Notes under the pieces: model-generated
The model's input: only the letters and a program-made list of their open reading frames with translations
Database searches by the model: none
Told to the model about the DNA's origin: nothing
Position numbers and translations under genes: made by a program
NCBI GenBank assembly: GCA_030765055.1
Contig: CM060953.1
Span: 99,890,201 to 99,954,200, forward strand
DNA length: 64,000 bases
Origin: Mantis religiosa
Taxonomy: Eukaryota; Arthropoda; Insecta; Mantodea; Mantidae
Direction of reading: 5' to 3'
Shown: positions 22,216 to 34,110 of the stretch, in pieces
Numbering within the stretch: the stretch's first letter is position 1
How the letters are laid out: each line of letters begins with the position of its first letter

Positions 22216-22659
22216 AAGAGGTAGTAAATAAGTTTGTTGGAAATATAAATGAATCCTCGTGAACCCTACTTTGGCGTGGTGAGTATACTCGATACAGATC
22301 AGGGGTGCCCAGGGCTAACCGCGAAAGGGGAAGGTGTTTTATCTCTACTCACAGTTCGCACAGCTATGACGTAATGCATTTACTAATAGAAGTCAAGACT
22401 CGCTAACGTTGCTTTTAACATTGGGGGCTACTTCAGTTACTTCTATAGTTGGTTTTTGGTGGAAATAATATTAACAACGCCTTTTGAACGCCGTTTTTGT
22501 TACTGACTCTTTTGGCGCAGTTTAGTATTAAACAGCTCATCAATTTTTGCTTCCAAGGATGAAAAGAGTCTTAAATGATGGACTAAATTATCGTATAATA
22601 TTTTACTACGATACTGAATTCTTGTGAGATTCATTGTTGAGAACATGGGCTCACAAATA

Positions 22660-24204
22660 CAGTCATGGGGAAAAAGTATTCATACACCAGTGTTTACGTA
22701 GTAGATTTATTAGAACTAAAGTTAACATCCAGAGAGGGTATATGGTAAACCAACAGTACGATACTTCCTCCTGGATCTATACATATGACTGCATTACCTA
22801 ATTTACCTCTCTTCAAACAGTAAAATAAACGTTTGTACCAGCTGGCTGCGCACAAGGAAAAAAGTATTCGTACACTCAAAGAAAATGACAGTTTAAATAC
22901 AATACAATAACAAAATTAAAACTTCGTATGCATTCCTCTTCTATGTATCACTTCAGTTAACTTTTTGGCACGGAATGAACCAGTTTTTGTAGTCTCTGAG
23001 CTAATATTTTGCCACTCTTGTTTCAGAGCCCCTTACTTCGTATGTCATGCTTTTGGAAAATTCTTTCAAGGGTATCCTAAAGATGTTAAATTGGTTTAAG
23101 GTCTGTACTCTGTGTTGTAAACTTGAGAACGTGGGAAGTATAGTGCAGCAACCACAAACGAAGAATTTTCGCTGTATGCTTATGGTCATGGTCTTGTAGA
23201 AAGTAGTAATCTGTGCCCAAACTCAACTTATCAACACTCTTTTGAAGATTATTCTTTAGGATATTTAAATATTGAAAAATACCCATGTTACCTTCAACAA
23301 AAACAATTTACACTGCAGATGTAACCATACATCCCCATACCATAATTCCCCCTCCACCACGCTTCTCTGTGGCTTGAAAGTGCTTGTGTTCAAGCTCGGT
23401 ATTTCATCTTCTGCACACCAAAATTCTGCCATTATTTACAAATACATTCATACCGTCCCAGAAATACGTGTTCTTGCTTAAATGCTCCCGAGCAAATTCA
23501 AGTCTCAATTTCTTGTTCTTCTTGCACCCTAGCTCCATAGCCTTCACTACTTAGAACAGAGAACAGCCCTCGGTGTTCTTTCCAGTCCGAACTGATCATT
23601 AACATAGACAATGCTGAGGCTGTCAGTTTAGGATCTTTTTTATCGTTCTTATTAACATCATTTTCCCTCTCTGTTAGACTCTGTGGTCGTCCCCTTCTTT
23701 CGCTGTTAATGATAGAATTACTCCCTCCATATCGTGTTATGGATTGCACAGCTGTCCGGCTTCTTCCAATAGCATTAGCAATGTTTGCAAAAGATCTTCG
23801 CTTTTGATATTGGAAGATAACTATCTCTCTTTCCCCCATAATTGTTTATTATTGCGGCTCGTTTTTCTATCGATTGGCTTTCACTACGAATCAGAACCAA
23901 CAAGCAGGTGGTATAGCTTCCCACTGAAGGCCTTGCCTACTGCAAGCGATTCATTGGTGGTTTCTGTGTTTACATTTCTAGTTGTGTATGAATACTTTTT
24001 TCCGTGTCAAATGCCGCCAGAATTGGGGGATGTTTATTTCCTTGAGGTACGTTTGTTTAATACTCAAACCCTTGTTACGTGGCACTATTTAATGAGATGG
24101 CTTACATACTCAAAATCCTAGCGCTGCCATTTAATTTAATACGGTGGAAATATCAGTAATCAATTTTAATTAGAGTACTGTATGGATACTTGTTTCCATG
24201 ACTG
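22660..24204 (-). mobile_element. Tc1-type DNA transposon
   Basis: A 1,545-bp element flanked by TA on both sides, with imperfect terminal inverted repeats (left CAGTCATGGGGAAAAAGTAT, right its decayed inverse). The target is inside the hAT pseudogene, between IFGSIY and CEPMFS. The transposase lies on the minus strand. Age is suggested by imperfect ends and several stops. Confidence 0.85.
22995..23839 (-). pseudogene. Tc1 transposase
   Basis: The N-terminal paired-type DNA-binding region is open at 23839-23498: REIVIFQYQKRRSFANIANA, then GRSRTAV and GRPQSLTERE, and PKLTASAL. Later frames give WYGDVW-type sequence and a QDHDHKHTA box in place of the family QDNDPKHTA, keeping the catalytic Asp. 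TDLKPI replaces SPDLNPI. Frameshifts divide the DDE domain, so no active enzyme is made. Confidence 0.8.
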
Positions 24205-24726
24205 TATATCGAGCCAAATATTGACATCAACTTTGCAGCAAACATTCGTAACCTGGGATATGTTTCATTGAAAAGAAATTAAATAAGTTGCAACCTTTTT
24301 CCTGAGAATATTTCATGGTTGTTGAATTCTGCAAAGCATTTAATTCCATTTGCAGTGCGTGAGGAGCGTCTTCACAGGCAAAATTAAACGGATTATTAAA
24401 AAGTCCGATTTCATCCCGCACTGTTTTCAGGTCTTGAAAATTGTACTCGAAAGTGCTAAACAGTCCATTCAGAATTGTTAATTATTTTGCTAACAGATTG
24501 ACCTTTAAAGTAAAAATTTATTCTAAGGATTGAAAATGGTATGTCATGATTTTCCATTTGACCTTGCCATAGCGTTAATTGCGCCATAAATTTATTCACT
24601 GCGTCAACTTACATAAGTGTGTTTTTATCTTTCTCCTGTAAGCTCATGTTTAGAATATCAAGATGGTAAAATAGATCGGGCGCAAACGCAAGATTTCACA
24701 GTTAGTTCCGGAACTTGATGGTCCTT

Positions 24727-24859
<133 letters not shown>

Positions 24860-26019
24860 TAGTGTCAATTAAGTACGACACCTTATAATGGATACACAAA
24901 TATTTTACATTTGCATACTTCTTTGTCCAGAAAACTACTTATCTCATGTCTTAGCTGGAAGAAACGCCTCTTCAGGACACCCCGACTGAGCCACCTGACA
25001 TGACAATAATATGGCAGATTGTCATAATGAGATCCTCGCTCTTCTAGCAACTCCTTTAATTATCTATGACGAAGGGAACTTGATTTAATAAAGTTCACGC
25101 AATTCACCACAACAGACATGACATTATTTAAGGCAGTTGATTTGCACATGGAACCTCCCTATTAATTATGCAATGTACGGACAAAAAATCCGTGGGCACA
25201 ATCATATTCCTTAAAAATGTCCTTAGGCTGACGATGAAATCATTTTCTCTCCCTCTCATTGATGGAGCCCCTTCGGTCCCAACACTTAACTAGTTTGGCA
25301 CAAGGGAGTTCCAATTTACAGCCAATCTCGCACAGCATTGAAAAATCTTCACCATAAATGTGTTTTAAGGAAAACTACATTTAGAAATTCTTGGATAACA
25401 TTGAATTCGGCATCTACCCCTCCCCGCCCCCGCCCCCGCAAAAACACAGCCAGTTGGGCTTCATCAGCTTTGACTATGCTTGCATCCAACGCTAGTGATG
25501 AGAATGTTAATTATTTTTATTTTTTCCTGCAACTGTCGCTCAGTACCACATCCCAATTCTTCCACGCGTGTTGTCATGATATTTCCAGACAGGCTCACTG
25601 ATCTAAAAGTACCGATTATATTGGAAGACATTTCTTCGGCTGCAATAATTAAGCAATCTTTTATGAACTCCTCTTCATTAAAAGCATTCTTTGCAATCTA
25701 TTCAGCAATTAAGATACTTTAACATTTTTAAAACAAGGGCCTTCAGGAATCGGCGCTTTCAGATTTTGTAGCACATGTAAATGAAATGTATTTAATTACA
25801 CAATAAATGCACAATTTAGCTAATGTGAATTGAAATCATAACATGAAATTATGCATCAAAGATTGCTTGCCTGATGAACTGGTTTACCATACTATTATGA
25901 CGATATTTATCAAAGTGCCGTTTTATGTTAAATCGGCCAAATCAGACATCTCACTGGCTTCCTCCCATTCGTTCTGGAATGCTGAACGTTTGGTTGTCAT
26001 TGCGAGAGCCGTCGCTGAG

Positions 26020-26036
26020 TGTTTGCGCCATTATCG

Positions 26037-26079
<43 letters not shown>

Positions 26080-26724
26080 TGTTCCATTTAGCCTTTAACT
26101 GCTATGGTCATATCGGCGGCCGTTCTCCTTTGGAACATACCCAAGGTGTTAACTCGTTTTCTTTGGTTTTTAATCATTAGATCACGCACACACTCACACT
26201 CTCATTCATACTTCCATACTCTGGGGAAGATGGGGAATTATCTTGGTCGGAGAAAAATCCCCAAACCCACCGCCGGGAATCGAACCCGGGACCCCTAGCA
26301 CGGCAGGCAAGTGCTCTACCGACTGAGCTACGGGGCCAGCCATTATCGTCATTTGTTCCGGCGGGCGCATGAATATTTCACTTGGCGCCGGTTATGCGGC
26401 CAGCTGATCATGTGACTCGCCAGCGCGCAAGAAAAGAGGCTTCTTCCTTTTTTATAGTTACAGACATGTTGAGACATGTGATGTGCTTCGTTGTGTGGCT
26501 GCGTGCAGCTGTTGTTGCAATGAAAGAACCGTTTTAGTTTATCTCAAATATTAAATGTATTGTTGTCTTCTTCATGATTATTCACATAAGAAATGTAGCG
26601 TGTGCAATAAATTTATCTAGTGATATGAATACAGCTCTATCGAGTACAGTCCACAAGATCAGTTTCCTTGGTAACAGCTAAAATCAAGCTGGTCCTCCGC
26701 ATTAAATTAAGCACGACACGAACA
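26020..26724 (+). mobile_element. 5' LTR of the BEL/Pao element, interrupted by a SINE
   Basis: Begins TGTTTGCGCC and ends CACGAACA at 26724. It matches the 3' LTR at 32147-32541 with only a handful of differences over about 390 bp outside the SINE (26039-26338), so the insertion is young. AATAAA near 26608 is a candidate poly(A) signal. Sequence after 26724 starts TTGGTGCTTC and probably holds the primer site. Confidence 0.9.
26039..26338 (-). repeat. SINE family S3 (tRNA-derived) in the BEL LTR
   Basis: A 12-bp target duplication, GCCATTATCGTC (26027-26038 and 26339-26350), brackets a 300-bp unit. Read on the minus strand it starts with a tRNA-like head (A box TAGCTCAGTCGG, B box GGTTCGATTCC) and ends in 38 A. 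The head can be drawn as a near-complete cloverleaf with CCCGG/CCGGG T-stem. Its position inside a young LTR means this SINE moved recently. Confidence 0.95.
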
Positions 26725-26942
26725 TTGGTGCTTCACGGGCGGATATTTATTGTGCAACGCAACAGTTTCTTCTGCATGGATGTACATCAGTGGGCCCCAG
26801 GACGACAGGCATCGGGATCTACGCAGCAGATGATCAGCATTTCATTCGCAACGACGCAGAGGCCTGCATCGCAACACATTTCAGGTCAGAACATTCCTTT
26901 TCTTTCTTTCTCTCCTTTAAGCAAGTCTCATAACCATTCAAT

Positions 26943-28826
26943 ATGGAGCAGGATTTGAAAGCTCTTGTCAAAGGAAGGGGTATAATCAAAAGAGAATTTA
27001 CCTTTGTTCGAAAATTTCTTGATAAATTACTAGAACAGGTCAACATTTTCACATTGAGAGCTAATTTCGATAACTTAAGTGAAATTTGGGACAAATATGA
27101 AGCTATTCAGACCCAAATTGAATCGCTTGTGGAAGCGGAAACTGAATTAGATATGCATGCAGAACACAAGGAGGAAACAAGAAACAGTTACATCGAATTG
27201 AAGGCTAGGTTTGCTGAATTAATACAGGATCATGAACAGCAAGTAAATGGTTCTGGACATTCGCAGCACACAGTGCAGTCTCAATCGTCACAAGCAGCTA
27301 AAGCTATCAAACTGCCTGTGATACAATTACCTAAATTTGAGGGTGATGTCACTCATTTCAAACATTTCTATGACACATTTACAAGCTTAGTGGTAAACAA
27401 CCAAGCTTTAGATGCTATTCAGAAATATCATTACTTACTTTCCTCTCTCAAGGGACAAGCTCATTCACTAATACAGAACATACCTGTCACTAGTGAAAAT
27501 GTTGATGTAGCATGGGAGCTCATATGCTCACGCTATAACAATACAAGATTAATAGCTACAGCTCATATAAAAAATTTATTAGCACTACCAGTAATGCATA
27601 AGGAAACAGTAAATGAACTACGTACCTTGCTCAACCATTTCCAAAATAACTTGAATGCCATTGAAGCATTAAAACTTGAAGTGCCTTTGCATGAAATCAT
27701 TTTAATGCAACTTCTCCTAGAACATTTGTCTGACACCACACGCAGAGAATGGGAGAGTAAAATAGATTCTCAAAACTTCCCTTCTTTGAAGGATCTTATG
27801 CAATTTTTAGACGCAAGAGCACACTCTTTTGAATTGCTTGCTAACACTGCATGTAACAAGACGGTAGTTAAGCTTAAGACTGATTTACACACTGCTAAGT
27901 CCAACAGCAGAGACAGTAAACACTCTTACTTATCCACGAGTGATCGTGTATGTCAATTTTGTCAGTGCAATCACATGCTACATAATTGTGGTAACTTCAA
28001 AAACCTTAATGTGCATAAGCGTTGGACTTTCATTAAATCCAAGCGCCTTTGTGCCAATTGCTTTGCTCCTAATCACATATCAAGTAAATGTAATCGTGCC
28101 TCATACTGCAATTGTGGCTCATCCACTCACAGCAAGTTGCTTCATGATAGTAACAGAGAAAATGCTTCACGTGCAACTTCATCTAGTCCTGTAAATGATT
28201 CTACTAGAACGACTGACGCGCCATCTAGCTACTGCTCTTTTAAATCAAAATCCACACAGCAGGTTTTGCTTGCCACCGCACTAGTGCAAGTGGAAGACAG
28301 ATATGGCAATCTCATACAATGTAGAGCACTCCTCGACTCTGCCAGTCAATCCAATTTCATAACTGCAGATCTTGCGAAGCGCTTACAGCTTAACAAGGTG
28401 ACAGCTGATACGCCTAACAATGGTATAAATGGCACCATTTCTACGGCCACTCAACATGTTCAGGTCAATCTGAAATCTATGGTACATGATTTTAAGACTA
28501 AAATTGAATGTCTAGTACTTCCTCGTATAACAGGAAAACTACCTTCCACACATGTGCAACTGGAATATTCCTTCTGGCATTCCATCAACATTCCTGATGA
28601 AGTTGAAATCCTAATAGGAAGTTCCTTATTCTTCGAGTTATTGCATGGGAAAACCTTAAAGAAACAAGGACATCCTATACTAGCCAGCACAGCCCTCGGT
28701 TGGATAATATCAGGCCCTATTCCAAGGTCATCATACAAGTACAAGGCTAAGTCTTCGCCTCAGCATAATTTCTTCATCAGCACTGATAACCTTGACACAC
28801 AGTTAAGACGTTTCTGGGATTTGTAA
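26943..28826 (+). CDS. gag: BEL/Pao gag with zinc knuckles and protease
   Basis: A 627-codon frame. The N-terminal coiled coil covers about residues 1-110. A gag capsid domain of the BEL DUF1759 type follows (LPKFEGDVTHFKHFYDTFTS, YHYLLSSLKGQA, LICSRYNN). Cys/His motifs lie at about residues 335-400 (CQFCQCNHMLHNC, CANCFAPNHISSKC, and a third partial). The aspartic protease loop is LLDSASQSNFI at about 450, and LIGSSLFFELL and LGWIISGP lie near the end. DSAS is usual for BEL proteases. A stop at 28824 sits where the frame should continue into pol (RFWDL); it looks like a single-base change. Confidence 0.9.
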   Translation: MEQDLKALVKGRGIIKREFTFVRKFLDKLLEQVNIFTLRANFDNLSEIWDKYEAIQTQIESLVEAETELDMHAEHKEETRNSYIELKARFAELIQDHEQQVNGSGHSQHTVQSQSSQAAKAIKLPVIQLPKFEGDVTHFKHFYDTFTSLVVNNQALDAIQKYHYLLSSLKGQAHSLIQNIPVTSENVDVAWELICSRYNNTRLIATAHIKNLLALPVMHKETVNELRTLLNHFQNNLNAIEALKLEVPLHEIILMQLLLEHLSDTTRREWESKIDSQNFPSLKDLMQFLDARAHSFELLANTACNKTVVKLKTDLHTAKSNSRDSKHSYLSTSDRVCQFCQCNHMLHNCGNFKNLNVHKRWTFIKSKRLCANCFAPNHISSKCNRASYCNCGSSTHSKLLHDSNRENASRATSSSPVNDSTRTTDAPSSYCSFKSKSTQQVLLATALVQVEDRYGNLIQCRALLDSASQSNFITADLAKRLQLNKVTADTPNNGINGTISTATQHVQVNLKSMVHDFKTKIECLVLPRITGKLPSTHVQLEYSFWHSINIPDEVEILIGSSLFFELLHGKTLKKQGHPILASTALGWIISGPIPRSSYKYKAKSSPQHNFFISTDNLDTQLRRFWDL

Positions 28827-30430
28827 GAATTTCCTCAGCATGTTCTTACTAAAAAGAAAAGGAGTGTGAAGAATACTATGTAAAAACAACCACTCGTAAT
28901 GCCGATGGTAGCTTTACAGTTCGTCTACCCGTCAAGGAGGACAAAAATCGCTTAGGTGAATCTAGACAGCAAGCCATCAATCGCTTTACGCACTTAGAAC
29001 GACGTCTTCAAAACGACATCACACTTAAAGAAGATTGCACTCAATTTCTCTCTGAATATGAATCCATGGGGCACATGAAGCAAGTGTCACCACCAAAGGA
29101 AGGCGAACCTTGTTACTATCTTCGGCATCATGCAGATTTCAAACCTTTGTCTACTACTACTCGCACCAGAGTTGTACTTGATGCATCTGCGCAGTCATCT
29201 TCAGGACTATCCTTGAATGATGTGCTGAAGTTGGGTCCTACTATTCAGGATGACCTTACCTCCATAATTTTACGCTTCAGAACTTATCGCTATGCATTCT
29301 CAGCTGACATTTCTAAGATGTACAGGCGAGTGAAAATGCATCCTGATGATCAAGATCTCCAAAGAACAGTATGGCGAGAAAACAAAGATGAAACTATCAA
29401 GGACTACGCTCTTACTACAGTCACATATGGTACCAAACCTGCATCCTTTTTGGCCATAAGGACTTTGCATCAACTAGCTTCAAAGGAAGAGGCTAAATAT
29501 CCACTAGCTTCTCAAGCTATCCGTGAATCCTTCTACGTATATGATTGCTTATGTGGTCATAATGATCTACAGCAAGCTTTACATATTCAGAGGCAGCTAC
29601 TGCAGATGTTAAACAGTGGCGGATTCCCACTTAGGAAATGGTGTTCTAATCATGAAGATATTTTAAAATCCATTCCACCGGAACACAGAGAGATACAACT
29701 TCCACTTTCATTGGATAGCAGTGAAAATGCGCATGCTCTTGGTCTCCTCTGTCATCCTGGAACATATCAATTCCAGATACAAGACAATCCATCTCTTCAG
29801 GATAATCTAAATTCTAGCTACACCAAACGAAGCATACTTGCTGTCATATCATCTATTTTTGATCCTTTACGCCTAGTGAGTCCTATTGTCATAAATGCCA
29901 AGATGTTTCTACAATCTCTTTGGTTGGAAAAACTCGGTTGGGATGAATTGATACCATCTCACCTCATCCAGCAATGGCTAAATTTTTGCGAGACATTGTC
30001 CATCATTCATGCTATACGTATTCCAAGACACGTCCTAATCACAGGTACATTAAGGGACATACAAATACATGGGTTGTGCCATGCCTCAGAAAAGGCTTAT
30101 GGTGCCTTTATTTATCTTCGTTCTATGAACAGCTGCAATGAGGTGAAAACCAGACTTCTATGCTCTAAATCCAAGGTTGCACCATTAAAGAATCAAACCA
30201 TTCCTCGGCTCGAACTTTGTGGTGCTTTACTACTCGCTAAACTTTACAAGGTTGTAGCTAACCTTAAGCTGCAGACTTCACAGAACTATCTATGGACGGA
30301 CTCTATGATTGTTCTAGCATGGATTAAATCCAACCCACACAAATGGAAGACTTTTGTAGCCAACAGAGTTTCACAAATACAAGAGTTAATCAGAAACTAC
30401 TGCTTGGCGATATGTAGCTACTCAAAATAA
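28827..30430 (+). pseudogene. pol: BEL/Pao reverse transcriptase and RNase H
   Basis: After a frame change near 28860 the pol frame reads through RNADGSFTVRLPV, TRVVLDASAQSSSGLSLND, YAFSADISKMYRRV (palm Asp) and YGTKPASFLAIRTL to the catalytic box. There YVDD is replaced by YVYD (SFYVYDCLCGHND), losing one catalytic Asp. Connection and RNase H motifs follow: SPIVINAKMFLQ, IPRLELCGALL, LWTDSMIVLAWI. The longest open part is 29066-30430. The changed box makes this copy inactive for reverse transcription. Confidence 0.9.
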
Positions 30431-30832
30431 TCCAGCAGATCTCATTTCGAGAGGAGTTTCAACTGAACCTCTTGCCTCAAATGACTTGTGGTGAAAGGTC
30501 CTGATTGGATCTCACAACCCTTTGCCAGAACAACCCAAATGATTAGATATTCAAGATGCCACTGAGCAACGCACTACTGCATGCTTGATGGTCACTACAG
30601 AAAGTGATATCATTTCTCGTTTTTCAAAATTGTTTCGCCTGCAGAGAGTGACAACATACATGCTGAGATTTGCATTCAACTGTAGAAACAGCAACACGAG
30701 ACGGCACGGTCCTCTCTCAGCACTTGAGCTTCAACAGTCATTGCACTGCTGCATTAAACTTGCTCAACAATCAGCTTATATCACAGAGTTAACAGAACTT
30801 AATGATAAAGGACACGTTCCTACAAAAGCTCA
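30431..30832 (+). pseudogene. BEL/Pao tether between RNase H and integrase
   Basis: Continues the same polyprotein with stops near 30428, 30495 and 30540. The frame 30585-30836 encodes IISRFSKLFRLQRVTTYMLR, the short helical segment that precedes the integrase zinc finger in BEL elements. Confidence 0.75.
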
Positions 30833-32087
30833 TTGAAATCTTTGCATCCATTTGTCGACAATGAAGGTTTACTGCGAGTAGGGGGAAGAATTGACAAGGC
30901 TGAAATTTCCTTCCAGTCAAGACATCAGCTCATCTTACCTCCTAAGCATCATCTTACCAAGCTAATTATTGAAAAAGAACATGTTAAACTTTTGCATGCT
31001 TCCAATCAGCTACTTGCCTCTTCTCTTCGACAACGGTATTGGATACCGAGAATAAGGGAAACTCTTAAGTCAGTCCTACACAAGTGCCTGCCGTGCTTCA
31101 AACTCAAGCCCAAGGGAGCTCAACAATTAATGGGCAATCTACCTACCTACAGAGTGACTCCAGCGAGACCTTTCCTACGAGTTGCAGTTGATTACGCTGG
31201 TCCATTCTTCCTACGTTATGGCTCGCCTCGCAGCAAGAGTCAGGTGAAGGCTTACATAGCTATCTTTGTCTGTTTATCCACAAAGGCAATTCACATTGAG
31301 TTGGTTTCAGACATGACTTCTAATGCTTTTGTTGCTGCCTTCCGAAGGTTTACAGCTAGACGATTGTGTAAAGAAATCCTAAGCGACAATGGCACAAATT
31401 TTGTAGGTGCTAACAACAAACTTAGAGAACTTAGACTACTTTTGCAATCTCGCAAGCACCAAGAGATTGTACAAGACTACGCTTCATCTAATGAATGCAC
31501 ATGGCATTTTATACCACCCAGCTCACCCCACTTTGGAGGATTACATGAGGCTGCAGTGAAATCTATGAAATATCATCTTCGCAGAGTAATGGGTACACAA
31601 GTACTGACCTATGAACAATTAACCACATTACTAATTCAAACTAAGGCTTGCTTGAACTCCTGTCCATTGCTACGCCTTACTGATGATCCTTTTGATACTT
31701 CCTACCTTTCTCCAGGACATTTCCTCATTGGAGAACCATTAACTTCCGTACCATCACCTTGCTCTGACAATCTGAATCAGTTACAGAAATAGCAACAGCT
31801 CCAAGATCGTCTACAACATCTGTAGCAGCGGTGGTCAACCGACTATCTACATTCACTCCAGCAGAGGCAAAAGTGGTCCAGTTCCAGTGAAAATCTTAAG
31901 GCAGACACCATGGTCGTGCTAATGGAAGACAATTCATCTCCTCTGCATTGGGAACTTGGAATCATCACTGAGACTCGTCCTGGTGGTGATGGTTTAGTGC
32001 GGGTAGCTACAGTGCGAACTTCTAAGGGTGAATATAGGCGTTCCATTGTGAAACTGTGTCCTCTGCCAGTTCAAGAACAACAGTGAT
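30833..32087 (+). CDS. pol: BEL/Pao integrase with C-terminal DUF5641-type domain
   Basis: The open frame 30833-31792 contains the zinc-binding HHCC region (two His in EHVKLLHA, Cys pair in HKCLPCFKL) and the DDE core: AVDYAGPF, LSDNGTNFVGA, and Glu in GLHEAAVKSMKYHLRR. All three acidic residues are kept. A stop at 31790 interrupts before the last domain (QRWSTDYL, DTMVVLMEDN, WELGIITETRPGGDGLVR), which ends at about 32087. The integrase core looks the least damaged part of the element. Confidence 0.88.
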
Positions 32088-32146
32088 ATTTTTCAAAGTG
32101 TGTCTATGTTAAATTAAAAAACTGTTCAGTTTTTTGGGCCCCAGTA

Positions 32147-32541
32147 TGTTGCGCCATTATCGTCATTTGTTCCGGCGGGCGCATGAATATTTCACTTGGC
32201 GCCGGTTATGCGGCCAGCTGATCATGTGACTCGCCACCGCGCAAGAAAAGAGGCTTCTTCTTCCTTTTTTATAGTTACAGACATGTTGAGACATGTGATG
32301 TGCTTCGTTGTGTGGCTGCGTGCAGCTGTTGTTGCAATGAAAGAACCGTTTTAGTTTATCTCAAATATTAAATGTATTGTTGTCTTCTTCATGATTATTC
32401 ACATAAGAAATGTAGCGTGTGCAATAAATTTATCTAGTGATATGAATACAGCTCTATCGAGTACAGTCCACAAGATCAGTTTCCTTGGTTACAGCTAAAA
32501 TCAAGGTGGTCCTCCGCATTAAATTAAGCACGACACGAACA
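32147..32541 (+). mobile_element. 3' LTR of the BEL/Pao element
   Basis: TGTTGCGCCATTATCG to CACGAACA, 395 bp, nearly identical to the 5' LTR. The expected 5-bp duplication is not seen: CTGAG is on the left and GCACA on the right. Either base changes or recombination between elements would explain this. Confidence 0.92.
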
Positions 32542-32997
32542 GCACAAACAGAAAATGAACGCGTTGGGGTGAAACGACAGCGTGACGTCATTAGCTCATA
32601 AGAGCGCCGTTTGGGCACCTCTCATCAAGACGGCTGGACATATAACTGAAAGGCAAGAGAGGGGATGCTAAGAGCTGCTCGCACAAGGTAGATGTGGCTC
32701 GGTTAGCTGCGGACAAGCAGCACGTCTAGGAGAAGGAAAACTCGGGAGGACAAACCCCTTCCTCAATGGTCTAGAGGTTGTGCGAAGAGCAAGTATCTCA
32801 TCGACATAAAAAGAAATATACTTGCAAGCTCAAAAGCAAAAGCCGGACTGATATACCGACGACACAAGCGCGAAATAAGCTTAAACAGCTAAGACAGAAT
32901 CAAATCAAAATAGCAACAAAGAATGTAAGAGGAATTCGTCATAAAGAAAATGAGCTAGAAAAAGAATTATCAGAAAGAGGTATAGACATCGCATACA
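32542..32997 (+). pseudogene. RTE-like LINE, 5' end fragment
   Basis: The frame 32778-33038 reads KLKQLRQNQIKIATKNVRGI, then ENELEKELSERGIDIAYIT. This is the beginning of an apurinic-type endonuclease domain (IATWNVRG..., ...IDI..ITE) with Trp changed to Lys. Upstream sequence is probably the LINE 5' untranslated region. The LINE stops mid-domain at 32997, where gene X sequence starts. A LINE of the same kind begins at 61782. Confidence 0.65.
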
Positions 32998-33895
32998 TCA
33001 CTCTGAATTTTGCAACGGTGATACGCATGCCACCCTGAGCACGCAGCCCGAGGTTCATGACCACATATACTCCTACTTTCTCTGCAATGAGAATTGCAGC
33101 GTGAATCAACGTATGCAGAGACTATCAAACGAAAGTGGCAGTGAAAAAAGAAATTCAAATCTCTTACCTTGCTGAATTATTGAAATATCTAATTCCATTG
33201 ATTTGTGGTCTGTTTCAGGTTCACTATAAGGAAACCAGGGGAAAAAAGGAAACCAAAAATAACTTTGCTGATCTCCAAAGGAGGCTGATACTCCTAGAAG
33301 AGCGAATGACGTCGCCGGCTACCGCCAAGCAAATAGCTTCCGCGTGCAAAGAGGTCTCAACTTCTGAAAGCATTAGAGGGAACGGACTCAGTCTAAACTC
33401 TCAGTGTGCTACCTAAAAAAAAATTAGAAACATCTCACCAGCTACCGCGATGTTTATATTTCCAAAAGTTATAGTGCTAACATAGGACTAATCTATCACA
33501 GCCCATCTCTGATCATAAATATATACAGTGACAATTTTACAATTTTGTGTATGTCAGCACAAGATTGGGAAATAATTAGAAATAGTCTTCATGAACTCGA
33601 AGCATTCTTTAAAGGGAAAAACTATACGTGTAGTGATTACAGTGAACACATTGTATATGCCTTTAAGGTCATTGTGTTTATGGAAGATGAAAGAATCAGA
33701 TTTTTGAATACAGTTCTAAATAGCGGCGAAATACTTTTAAATTTTTGTGAATTTTCTCGATTACAGAGGTTAGAATTTTATAGTCAAAGACTTTTAACCA
33801 ATCTAGTTCATTGTAATGAAATAGAATATGTAGGGAGGAGTTGGATAAGGATGGCACTGGAAATGTATAATGATATTAAACAAAAATATAAATGA
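32998..33895 (+). pseudogene. Gene X, left copy; unrecognised spliced gene
   Basis: Homologous to the minus-strand gene X' at 42064-43475. It starts abruptly inside the second exon. It keeps VHDHIYSYFLCNEN, VKKEIQISYLAELLKYLIP, an intron acceptor TCTGTTTCAG at 33209-33218, then NFADLQRRLILLEERMTSPA. After an A-run frame change at 33414 it stays open from 33431 to the stop at 33893 (SAQDWEIIRNSLHELEAFF and a hydrophobic C-terminal half). Against X' it lacks about 340 bp spanning the end of exon 2 and intron 2. No family assigned. Confidence 0.6.
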
Positions 33896-34002
33896 TTTTC
33901 AACTTATATATACAATCTTTTTATTCACTTGAAATCCTTTACATGCTTCTTATATCCTAATATCCTCCATTACAAAAATCCTTGCTGGAATTAGATTAAG
34001 GA

Positions 34003-34110
34003 CTACATCACATGTGTCAGGGGTTTGTATGTGAAAACTCGGTCATGTATTATCAGACAATACAAAGTAGTCTGTGCAGGCATATTTGCACTAATTTGAA
34101 TTTCAAGTCT
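34003..34110 (-). pseudogene. C-terminal end of a capsid-like gene, cut by element E
   Basis: On the minus strand the frame entering from the E insertion point carries YCLIIHDR near its middle and a short tail, with the stop at 34003-34005. This resembles the C-terminal signature of the F54H12.2-like family. Its phase matches the upstream part at 41235-41583 when E and one GTCT duplication are discounted. It converges with gene X, whose stop is about 107 bp away. Confidence 0.65.

Noticed and set aside
26270..26336. Functional tRNA gene on the minus strand
   Set aside because: The cloverleaf is the head of a SINE with a body, A38 tail and target duplication.
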